This document shows, piece after piece, positions 1 to 6,091 of a stretch of 9,522 nucleotides of DNA (its first letter is position 1; each line of letters starts with the position of its first letter). The DNA is taken from NCBI GenBank assembly GCA_025774205.1, contig JALGWK010000068.1, positions 1-9,522 of the forward strand, given 5' to 3'. The notes beneath the pieces are model-generated. The model was not told where the DNA came from. It searched no databases and worked only from the letters and a program-made list of their open reading frames with translations. The translations under genes were made by a program, and so were the position numbers. The stretch is from a bacterium. GTDB lineage: Bacteria > Blakebacterota > Blakebacteria > Blakebacterales > Blakebacteraceae.

Positions 1-5
1 TCTCC

Positions 6-1196
6 TCACGTCACATGCGGGCGGACGACCCCCGCGAGTCGTTCCACTCCCTCATCGATCAGTTCCGGAGTGAGGTTGGCGTATGAGAGACGCATGGTGT
101 TGTGATGTCCACCGGTAGTGGAGAAGACCGCGCCCGGGATGTAGGCGACCTTCTGCTCGACCGCCTCGGTGAAGATCTCGGTAGTGTCGACGCTCTCCGG
201 CAGTTCGACCCAGGTGAAGATCCCTCCCTCCGGCCGGCTCCAGCGGGCTATGTCACCGAGATGGGAATCGAGCGCCCTGAGCATCGCAGTACCGCGCTCC
301 CGGTAGGCGTCCCTGCTCCTCTCCAGATGAGCCGGCAGCAGTCCCCGGTCGATGAATTCCATGACCATCCGCTGGGTCAGGGTGGAGGATTCGAGATCGA
401 ACGATTCCCTGAGCACCGTGACGGTCGGAGCGAGATCGACGGGCGCCACGATCCAGCCGAGCCGCAGGGCGGGGGCCAGCAGTTTCGAGAAGGATCCGAG
501 GTAGAAAACCCTGCCCGCCTCATCGAACGACCGGATCGGGGGATCGAGTTCCCCTTCGAAACGGAGAAGCGAATAGGGATCGTCTTCTATGAGAGGAATA
601 GCATGTTCGGCGCAGAGGGCCGCCACTCTCTGCCGGTCGTCGATCGACAGACTGATCCCCAGGGGATTGTGGAAGTTCGGGATCACCACGGCGAGTCGCG
701 GAGACGGGGAGGAGGTGATAGCGGCTTCAAAGCCGTCGATGTCGTGGCCGTCCACCGGATCGATCGTGAAGGAGACCACCTTCGCTCCGCGTCCCGAGGT
801 GACCTGCTGGACCCCGGTGAAGGTCAGGCTCTCCAGAACGACCGGTTCGCCCCGGTCGAGGAAGAGCCGGGAGACGATGGCCAGTCCCTGCTGGGCGCCG
901 TTGGTGATGAATACTTCTTCCGGGGAACACCTGACGCCCCGTTCGTTCATGTGGGCGGCGATCCATTCCTGGAGTGGTCGCCACTGGGGGCTGTACTGGA
1001 GTGTCTTCGGTCCGTCGCGGGTCAGGACCGCGTCGAGGCACTCCCGGATGGTGTCGACCGGCAGGACATCGTTGGCAGGAAGACCGCCGGCCATGGAGAT
1101 GATTTCGGGATCGACAGCCAGGCAGAGAAGGTCGCGCATCACCGAGCGCTTCAGATCGGAGACGCCCTCGCTCAAACGATGTGAGTCAGTATACAT
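6..1196 (-). CDS. PLP-dependent aminotransferase, fold type I (LysN / 2-aminoadipate transaminase-like)
   Basis: This is a complete 396-residue protein ending at TGA (6-8 on the plus strand). It looks like a class I/II aminotransferase of the kind that resembles the catalytic half of MocR regulators. Visible features are the N-terminal DPEIISMAGGLP segment (29-40), the ITNGAQQG cofactor-phosphate region (97-104), PNFHNPLG (173-180), IEDDPY with the PLP-nitrogen aspartate D206, the Schiff-base lysine K238 in SFSKLLAP, and R369 in NTMRLSYAN for the substrate carboxylate. The usual NPTG is NPLG here. There is no N-terminal winged-helix domain, so it is an enzyme rather than a MocR regulator. The frame is open up to 1280, but ATG 1196 fits the family's usual start best; its ribosome site is weak. 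Substrate is unknown. It is divergent from the molybdenum hydroxylase operon and may share control with it (inference). Confidence 0.9.
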   Translation of the reverse strand: MYTDSHRLSEGVSDLKRSVMRDLLCLAVDPEIISMAGGLPANDVLPVDTIRECLDAVLTRDGPKTLQYSPQWRPLQEWIAAHMNERGVRCSPEEVFITNGAQQGLAIVSRLFLDRGEPVVLESLTFTGVQQVTSGRGAKVVSFTIDPVDGHDIDGFEAAITSSPSPRLAVVIPNFHNPLGISLSIDDRQRVAALCAEHAIPLIEDDPYSLLRFEGELDPPIRSFDEAGRVFYLGSFSKLLAPALRLGWIVAPVDLAPTVTVLRESFDLESSTLTQRMVMEFIDRGLLPAHLERSRDAYRERGTAMLRALDSHLGDIARWSRPEGGIFTWVELPESVDTTEIFTEAVEQKVAYIPGAVFSTTGGHHNTMRLSYANLTPELIDEGVERLAGVVRPHVT

Positions 1197-1211
1197 GGGG
1201 CCATCATATCG

Positions 1212-1234
1212 ACCCTGTTCGAAGCGAACAAGGT
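1212..1234. promoter_or_regulatory. Inverted repeat, candidate operator next to the aminotransferase start
   Basis: The arms TGTTCG and CGAACA (1216-1221 and 1225-1230) are perfectly complementary around a 3-base centre. They extend to 10-base arms (1212-1221 and 1225-1234) with one mismatch. The site lies 16 bases upstream of the minus-strand ATG, where a bound repressor could block initiation. The binding protein is unknown, and no regulator gene is present in the window. Confidence 0.4.
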
Positions 1235-1292
1235 GCAGAAAGGAAGGTTCTCCGGTATACTCCCCGCGAATTCGAAGCACCGGAACAGCTTG

Positions 1293-1316
1293 GTGTCATG
1301 TCACGTGACAGGGCAC
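1293..1316. promoter_or_regulatory. Palindrome, candidate operator of the molybdenum hydroxylase operon
   Basis: A perfect 12-base palindrome, TGTCACGTGACA (1299-1310), sits inside a longer symmetric block of 24 bases in which 10 of 12 base pairs match. It ends 28 bases before the ATG at 1345 and just upstream of the ribosome site. This places it well for an operator or a dimeric-regulator site. The identity of the regulator is unknown. Confidence 0.45.
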
Positions 1317-1330
1317 TAGCAACACACTTC

Positions 1331-1336
1331 AGGGAG
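1331..1336 (+). promoter_or_regulatory. Ribosome binding site of the first small-subunit gene
   Basis: AGGGAG lies 8 bases before ATG 1345 and supports that start. Confidence 0.65.
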
Positions 1337-1344
1337 ACCCATCC

Positions 1345-1752
1345 ATGCCTGTCTACACTCTCACGGTGAACGGAACGCGTCACACGGTCGACGTGGACGC
1401 CGACACGCCTCTGCTCTGGGTACTGAGGGACGATCTCGGTCTGACCGGGACCAAGTACTCCTGCGGCGTCGGTATCTGCGGTTCGTGCGCGGTGATCGTG
1501 AACGGTTCGCTCGAACGGTCGTGCGTCGTGCCGGTGAGTGCCGTCGATGGCGCCGAGGTCATGACCATCGAGGGACTCTCCTCCGACCGGAGTCATCCAC
1601 TCCAGCGGGCCTGGATACTGCTCGAGAGCAATCCCGATCCGAGCGATGAGGATATCGACGTCGCCATGAATGACTTCCTCTGCCGCTGCGGGACCTACCA
1701 GCGGATACGGGAAGCGATCCACCGCGCCGCAAAGGAGATGAACGATGTCTAG
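1345..1752 (+). CDS. [2Fe-2S] small subunit of a molybdenum hydroxylase (IorA-like), lacking the CGYC motif
   Basis: This is a 135-residue electron-transfer subunit of the xanthine oxidase family. The N-terminal plant-ferredoxin-type domain is complete: C40, C45 and C48 in CGVGICGSC, with C60 following. The C-terminal helical domain normally binds a second [2Fe-2S] cluster with one CxxC pair and one CxC pair. Here the CRC pair is present (C113, C115), but the QCGYC segment is missing. Compared with the second small subunit in this window, the distance from HPLQ to the next NP is shorter by exactly 20 residues, with the join at about residue 91 (near base 1617). The protein as written should therefore lack ligands for one cluster. 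Family members are normally about 150-160 residues. The stop overlaps the start of the large-subunit gene by 8 bases. Family assignment is secure; whether the deletion is real is not. Confidence 0.9.
   Translation: MPVYTLTVNGTRHTVDVDADTPLLWVLRDDLGLTGTKYSCGVGICGSCAVIVNGSLERSCVVPVSAVDGAEVMTIEGLSSDRSHPLQRAWILLESNPDPSDEDIDVAMNDFLCRCGTYQRIREAIHRAAKEMNDV
1612..1623 (+). other. Deletion junction 1 (in frame, about 60 bases missing)
   Basis: The protein reads HPLQRAWI directly into LLESNPDPS. In the paralogue at 5619-6083 the equivalent points are separated by 20 further residues that include QCGYC. The loss keeps the reading frame. Confidence 0.75.
1732..1737 (+). promoter_or_regulatory. Ribosome binding site that fixes the large-subunit start at 1745
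   Basis: AAGGAG lies 7 bases before ATG 1745, inside the end of the small-subunit gene. It shows that the native start of the large subunit is 1745 rather than the in-frame GTG at 1846, which has no good site in front of it. Confidence 0.7.
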
Positions 1753-3819
1753 GGTCGTCAGAGTAGACCGCCGCGACTTCATGAAGATCTCCCGGATGAT
1801 GCTGAAGCCGCCGGGGCAGCCGTCGAGCTGAAACCGAACGTCTTCGTGGCCATCGATACCGACGGCAAGGTCACTATCTGGATGCCGAGACCCGAGATGG
1901 GGCAGGGTTCCCGTACCGGACTGACGATGATCCTGGCTGACGAACTGGAAGCCGATTGGGATCGCATCGAACTGATCCAGGCCCTGGCGGGCCCGCGCGC
2001 GGTATGGGGGAGCATGACGGCCGGGGGCTCCACCAGCATCCGGCAGTTCTGGGGACCGATGGGGGACGCCGGCGCTACCGCGCGCCAGATGCTCGTGGCC
2101 GCGGCCGCGGCCCGCTGGGGAGTGCCGGTGGAGACCTGTCGCGCCGAAGGACACGCGGTCCACCGGGGAACGACCGGAGAGAAGCTGGGATACGGTGAAC
2201 TGGTCGAGGATGCTGCGCGACTGCCGGTTCCGGAGGAAGTGGTCCGCAAGGACCCGTCCGAGTTCCGCTACATCGACCGGCCGATCCCCCGGCTCGACAT
2301 CCCCTCGAAGGTGGATGGAAGCGCCGTGTTCGGATTCGACTTCCGGGTGCCCGACATGAAGTTCGCCACCATCAGGCGCTGCCCGGTGTTCGGCGGTCAG
2401 CTGAGGGGCTTCGACGACACCGAGACCCTGCGGGTGAACGGCGTGGAACAGGTGGTGGAATTCTCCGAGGGGGTCGCGGTCGTCGCCGGCTCCTCCTGGG
2501 CGGCGATGAAGGGTATGGACGCCCTCGTCATCGACTGGGATGAAGGCCCGAACGCCGGGCTCTCCTCTGAACAGATCCATGACCAGCTCGCGCAGGCCGC
2601 CACCGAGGAACCGATGGAGGCGGAGAGGACCGGGGATGATCCCCGGGCGATGCTCGACGGCGCGGCAAAAAGAATAGAGGCCGTCTACGAATGCGCCTAC
2701 GTCTCCCACTCGCCGATGGAACCGATGGTCGCTACTGCGCATGTCCATAAGGATTCCGTGGATGTATGGGTCCCGACGCAGGCGGCCCAGACCTGCCAGA
2801 ACACCGCCGCGCGCGTGCTCGACATGCCCCGTGAACAGGTCAGGATCCATACCCTGTTCAGCGGGGGTGCTTTCGGGCGCCGCCTGCAGGCCGATTACGT
2901 CTCCGACGCGGTGCAGATCTCGCGGTCGATCGGCGGTCCCGTCCAGGTTTTCTGGACCCGGGTCGAGGACACCCAGCACGGGTTCTACCGGCCGATCAGC
3001 CGCCACCACCTGGAAGCGGGTTTCGACGCGGCGGGGAACTTCACCGTCTGGCGGCACAAAGTCGTGGCCCATTCCATGTCGTCGAGGACGGACCGGGTCG
3101 ACAACAGCGCCCTGGCGGGAGCCAGGAGCCTCAGCTACGACTGGCCGAGTTCGCTGATCGAATGGAAGATGTCGAACACGCCGATCCCGGTCGGCGCCTG
3201 GCGGTCGGTGTACGCCGCCCAGGGCTGGTTCGCCACCGAAGGGTTCATAGATGAGGTCGCCGCCGAACTGGGACGTGATCCCTTCGAGTTCCGGATGGAA
3301 CTGCTGAAGGATGATCCGAGGATGCAGGAGGTCCTCAGGGTCGCGGCAGAGGCTATCGGCTGGAGTCGCGAGACACCGGAGGGCACCGGGATCGGTATCG
3401 CCTGCGGGTTCTGCTTCGGGGGGCGGGTAGCCCATGCCGCCGAAGTTTCGGTGGACTCCCGTCACCGGGTGAAGGTGCACCGGATCGAGAGCGCCATCGA
3501 CTCCGGCTGGGTGGTGAATCCCGATTCGGTCGCGGCACAGGTGGAGGGAGGAGTCGTCCTCGCCCTGCAGACCGTACTCCACGGTGAGATCACCCTCCGG
3601 AACGGCCGGGTGGAACAGGAGACCTTCGCCGAGTTCCCGCTCGTCACCATGGAAGAGGCGCCGCTCGTGAACACCCACATCGTGAAGGGCGGCTCCCCCC
3701 TCGGGGGAGTAGGGGAACCACCGATCCCGCCGCTGGCGCCGGCGGTGGTGAACGCCGTCTACGCCGCCACGGGCAAGAGGCTGCGTTCGATACCGATCAG
3801 GACCGACGACCTGCGATGA
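1745..3819 (+). CDS. Molybdopterin-binding large subunit (IorB-type), reading frame broken near the 5' end
   Basis: This is the catalytic subunit of a xanthine-oxidase-family hydroxylase that binds the molybdenum cofactor. Starting at ATG 1745 the frame gives [16 protein letters not shown], a Tat-type n-region, then runs into a stop at 1829-1831. The rest of the protein is one frame over, from about 1801 ([20 protein letters not shown]) to TGA 3817-3819. The hydrophobic Tat stretch is in neither frame, so bases are missing here; simple slippage cannot explain it. The body looks full length: EMGQG at about 1894-1908, GGAFGRR at 2863-2883 (the GRR form typical of isoquinoline 1-oxidoreductase-like enzymes rather than GGGFGGK), GAWRSV near 3196, and the catalytic base glutamate of GVGEP at 3715-3717. 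A GTG at 1846 could start a leaderless cytoplasmic form, but this is unlikely to be native. It overlaps the next gene by ATGA. Substrate unknown. Confidence 0.85.
1789..1804 (+). other. Deletion junction 2 (frameshift; Tat hydrophobic region missing)
   Basis: Upstream of here the coding frame is that of ATG 1745; downstream it is that of the 3819 stop. Restoring one frame needs a number of bases equal to 1 modulo 3 (for example 58 or 61). The family normally has some 15-20 hydrophobic and linker residues at this place. Confidence 0.7.
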
Positions 3820-4961
3820 ACGAACTCCGTGCTATCATCGCCAACTGGAAGGAACTGGCCGGGGAGGGCCGGCGATCGGTCCTGCTCACCCTGGTCGACG
3901 TGGTGGGATCCTCCTGCCGGCGTCCCGGGGCGCGCATGCTCGCCGATGAGGAGGGGTGGCTGGCCGGGCATATCGGCGGCGGCTGTCTCGAGGGGGACCT
4001 TCTCGAGCACGCCCGGGCAGTTCTCGAAGACGGTGATTCGAAAATCGTTACCTACGACCTCTCAGAGTCGGGTGAACTGGCCTGGGGGCTCGGGATCGGA
4101 TGTCCCGGGACGATCATGGTCCTCGTCGAGCCGTTCGATGAAACGCTGGTCGGGAGGTTCGAGTCGATCGCCTTCCAGGAAGAGGCTCTCGTCCCGGTGA
4201 CCGTTTTCCAGGCCGGTGATGAGGCTCCCTGGGGGGTGGGGGACCGCCGGGTCATCCGCTCGGACGGATCGATCGATCTCCCCCTGCCCGAGGGAATGTC
4301 CCCGGAAGCCATCGGGGAAACGGCCAGGCAGGTTCTCGAGGCCCGGAAGACCGTGGTCCGCGAGTTCGGAGAAGCTCCTTCCGGTTTCAGGGCGCTGGTC
4401 GAGTACCTGGCTCCGCCGCTGAAGCTGATGGTCTTCGGCGCGGGACAGGACACCACTGCCCTGCTGGTGCTCGCCGCTGACCTGGGCTGGGAGACAACCG
4501 TGGTCGATCCCGGCTCGGTCGTCGAGGCGCGCCGGCGGGTACCTGAAACGGTCCGCGTCATCAACGCCGAACCGGCCGATGTCATGGATGATCTGACTAT
4601 CGATGACCGGACAGCGGTGGTCATGCTTAGCCACCAGTTCCAGCGTGATCGGGCTCTCCTCGAATATCTCTCCCGGACCCGGGTGCCCTACGTGGGACTG
4701 ATCGGGGCGTACGCGCGCCGGGACGCCCTTCTTTCTGCCCTGGCTCCCGATCGCCTGGATGATCTCGAGGGACGACTCCACGCTCCGATCGGTCTCGACA
4801 TCGGGGGGGAAGGACCCGAAGAGATCGCCCTCTCGATCGCGGCGGAGATAACGGCAGTATTCAATGGCAGGTCGGGAGGGTTCCTGCGTGATGGCAGGGA
4901 CTCGATCCATGGACGACTCGACAATGAGGATAATCTCGAAGATGAGGCCCCCTCCTCATGA
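3816..4961 (+). CDS. XdhC/CoxI-family molybdenum cofactor maturation protein
   Basis: This 381-residue protein belongs to the XdhC/CoxI family, cytoplasmic factors that bind molybdenum cofactor, help its sulfuration and insert it into xanthine-dehydrogenase-type apoenzymes. The N-terminal XdhC_CoxI domain shows GSSCRRPGARM (31-41), the conserved GGGCLE (54-59, C57) and WGLGIGCPG (90-98). The C-terminal Rossmann domain begins at KLMVFGAGQDTTAL (203-216) and includes MLSHQFQRD (270-278), YVGLIGAYARRDAL (292-305) and HAPIGLDIG (322-330). It ends in the usual GGFLRDG...IHGR, followed by an acidic tail. ATG 3816 overlaps the preceding stop (ATGA) and the end overlaps the next start the same way, so translation is probably coupled. 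Its place between two hydroxylases suggests that it serves both. No defect is visible. Confidence 0.92.
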   Translation: MNELRAIIANWKELAGEGRRSVLLTLVDVVGSSCRRPGARMLADEEGWLAGHIGGGCLEGDLLEHARAVLEDGDSKIVTYDLSESGELAWGLGIGCPGTIMVLVEPFDETLVGRFESIAFQEEALVPVTVFQAGDEAPWGVGDRRVIRSDGSIDLPLPEGMSPEAIGETARQVLEARKTVVREFGEAPSGFRALVEYLAPPLKLMVFGAGQDTTALLVLAADLGWETTVVDPGSVVEARRRVPETVRVINAEPADVMDDLTIDDRTAVVMLSHQFQRDRALLEYLSRTRVPYVGLIGAYARRDALLSALAPDRLDDLEGRLHAPIGLDIGGEGPEEIALSIAAEITAVFNGRSGGFLRDGRDSIHGRLDNEDNLEDEAPSS

Positions 4962-5581
4962 GCGATGAGGCCATCCCGGGTGTTGACACCATCCCGGTGA
5001 TCGTGCTCGCGGCGGGCGGCTCCACCCGAACAAAGACTCCCAAGCAGCTTTTCAGATACGAAGGCAAAACCCTGCTGCGCCGGGCGGTGGAGACCGCCCT
5101 CGATTCCGACTGCGCGCCGGTCCACGTAGTGCTTGGCGCCGGGGCGGAACGCTTCTCGCACGAACTCATCGGCCTGCCGGTCCACGTGACCGTGAACCAT
5201 GAATGGGAAGAGGGGATCAGCAGTTCGATCCGGGCCGGTCTCCATGTCGCGACCGGTCAGGAGAGCAGCGTCCGGGCAGTGGTGTTCATGACTGTCGACC
5301 AGCCCTCCGTGACGGCGGAGATCCTGAACACCTTACGGCAGAAATACCGGGAGAGCAGGCCGCCGGTCGTGGCCTGCGCCTATGACGGGACCGTCGGCAC
5401 CCCGGCCCTCCTGGATGCGTCTCTCTTCGAATCGGTCCGGGCGCTGGAGGGCGACGCCGGAGCCAAGCTGATCATCCTCCAGCAGGAGGACGCGGCGTTG
5501 ACGATCGAGGCTCCCGACGCGGCGCTCGATATCGACACCGAAGAGGACCTGCTCCGATTGACAGATCAGACGAAGCAGTAA
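4958..5581 (+). CDS. MocA-like molybdopterin nucleotidyltransferase (NTP transferase fold)
   Basis: This 207-residue protein is of the MobA/MocA type, which attaches a nucleotide (CMP in MocA) to molybdopterin. The resulting dinucleotide cofactor is used by xanthine-oxidase-family enzymes. Visible features are the nucleotide-binding N-terminus LAAGGSTRTKTPKQL (17-31), EGISSSIRAG (85-94), the metal-binding DQP (114-116), GTPAL (147-151), GDAGAK (165-170) and DIDTEED (191-197). The usual RMG of the signature loop (LAAG-x-S-x-RMG-xx-K) is RTK here, an unusual change next to the catalytic loop. CTP use is inferred from the hydroxylase context, not proven. The start overlaps the XdhC stop by ATGA; TAA ends it at 5579-5581. 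Confidence 0.88.
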   Translation: MSDEAIPGVDTIPVIVLAAGGSTRTKTPKQLFRYEGKTLLRRAVETALDSDCAPVHVVLGAGAERFSHELIGLPVHVTVNHEWEEGISSSIRAGLHVATGQESSVRAVVFMTVDQPSVTAEILNTLRQKYRESRPPVVACAYDGTVGTPALLDASLFESVRALEGDAGAKLIILQQEDAALTIEAPDAALDIDTEEDLLRLTDQTKQ

Positions 5582-5617
5582 CCGAATTGGATGAAACAGT
5601 AACCGAGGTGGATGTGT
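5576..5617 (+). repeat. Imperfect 21-base tandem repeat spanning the MocA-like stop and the next ribosome site
   Basis: Two adjacent units (5576-5596 and 5597-5617) share CAGTAACCGA followed two bases later by TGGATG; 16 of 21 positions match. Unit 1 contains the stop codon TAA. Unit 2 carries the GAGGTGG ribosome site of the next gene. The 37-base gap between the two genes is mostly this duplication. Confidence 0.7.
5605..5611 (+). promoter_or_regulatory. Ribosome binding site favouring ATG 5619
   Basis: GAGGTGG (5605-5611) lies 7 bases before ATG 5619. An in-frame GTG directly before it (5616) is a less likely start. Confidence 0.6.
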
Positions 5618-5618
5618 G

Positions 5619-6083
5619 ATGAGAGAGACCATCGAATTCACCCTGAACGGAGAGCCGGTCAGCCTCGATACAGATGGCGACCGGATCCTCCTGTGGGTGC
5701 TTCGGACCGACCTGGAACTCACGGGAACCAAGTACGGTTGCGGCATCGGGCTGTGCGGATCGTGCACCGTCCTGGTGGATGGTGAGGCCGAACGATCGTG
5801 CGCGCTGCCCCTGCGGGCGGTGCGAGGCAGGGAGGTCGTCACGATCGAGGGCCTGGCCGGGGGCGAGGTGCTCCATCCCCTGCAGGAGGAGTTCGCCGAG
5901 CGGGGCGCGCTCCAGTGCGGGTACTGCACACCCGGCATGCTCATGAACGCCGCCGGACTGCTGAACGGGAATCCCCATCCCTCCCGGGAGGAGATCGTGG
6001 ACGGCATGGAGGGGAACCTCTGCCGCTGCGGGGCCCATAAACGGATCATCGAGGCCATCGACGCCGCCTCGAAGCGGATGTGA
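5619..6083 (+). CDS. [2Fe-2S] small subunit of a second molybdenum hydroxylase
   Basis: This 154-residue, apparently intact electron-transfer subunit has all eight cluster ligands. The ferredoxin-like domain has C41, C46 and C49 in CGIGLCGSC plus C61. The helical domain has C100 and C103 in QCGYC plus C135 and C137 in LCRCG. It has no signal peptide of its own; such subunits are thought to be exported together with a Tat-bearing large subunit. It serves here as the internal reference showing what the first small subunit lacks. TGA 6081-6083 is followed by the large-subunit start 8 bases on, so the two are expected to be made together. Confidence 0.95.
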   Translation: MRETIEFTLNGEPVSLDTDGDRILLWVLRTDLELTGTKYGCGIGLCGSCTVLVDGEAERSCALPLRAVRGREVVTIEGLAGGEVLHPLQEEFAERGALQCGYCTPGMLMNAAGLLNGNPHPSREEIVDGMEGNLCRCGAHKRIIEAIDAASKRM

Positions 6084-6087
6084 GGTG
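6081..6087 (+). promoter_or_regulatory. Ribosome binding site favouring ATG 6092
   Basis: TGAGGTG overlaps the stop of the small subunit and lies 4 bases before ATG 6092. The in-frame GTG at 6080-6082 would overlap this site and is not favoured. Confidence 0.5.
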
Positions 6088-6091
6088 GATC

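Larger units (their letters stand above)
1197..1344. promoter_or_regulatory. Divergent intergenic region (promoter/operator region)
   Basis: These 148 bases lie between the starts of two oppositely transcribed genes, so promoters for both should be here. The best -10-like element is TATACT at 1256-1261 for the plus strand, but I see no good -35 partner at normal spacing. The same bases read TATACC on the minus strand, also without a convincing -35. Two inverted repeats (separate entries) are the clearest structure. TTCGAAGC occurs twice, at 1218-1225 and 1271-1278. Promoter positions are not established. Confidence 0.5.

Noticed and set aside
6-1280. MocR-type transcription regulator controlling the operon
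   Set aside because: There is no room for, and no sign of, the N-terminal winged-helix domain; only the aminotransferase domain is present.
102-1308. Plus-strand open frames across the aminotransferase gene
   Set aside because: The minus-strand frame has all the catalytic residues of a known family; the plus-strand frames show none.
1789-1831. Programmed ribosomal frameshifting in the large subunit
   Set aside because: No slippery run is evident, and the hydrophobic Tat region is absent from all frames, so a shift alone would not give a normal protein.
1204-3678. Very long minus-strand open frame (824 codons) opposite the first hydroxylase
   Set aside because: Its translation is rich in R, G, H, P and D without recognisable domains, and it lies opposite a clear molybdopterin subunit. 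Long antisense frames are expected in GC-rich genes.
1846-3819. GTG 1846 as the natural start of the large subunit
   Set aside because: Family-like sequence ([15 protein letters not shown]) extends upstream in the same frame, and a strong ribosome site with an RR-motif start exists at 1745. GTG 1846 is only the first start codon left after the lesion.
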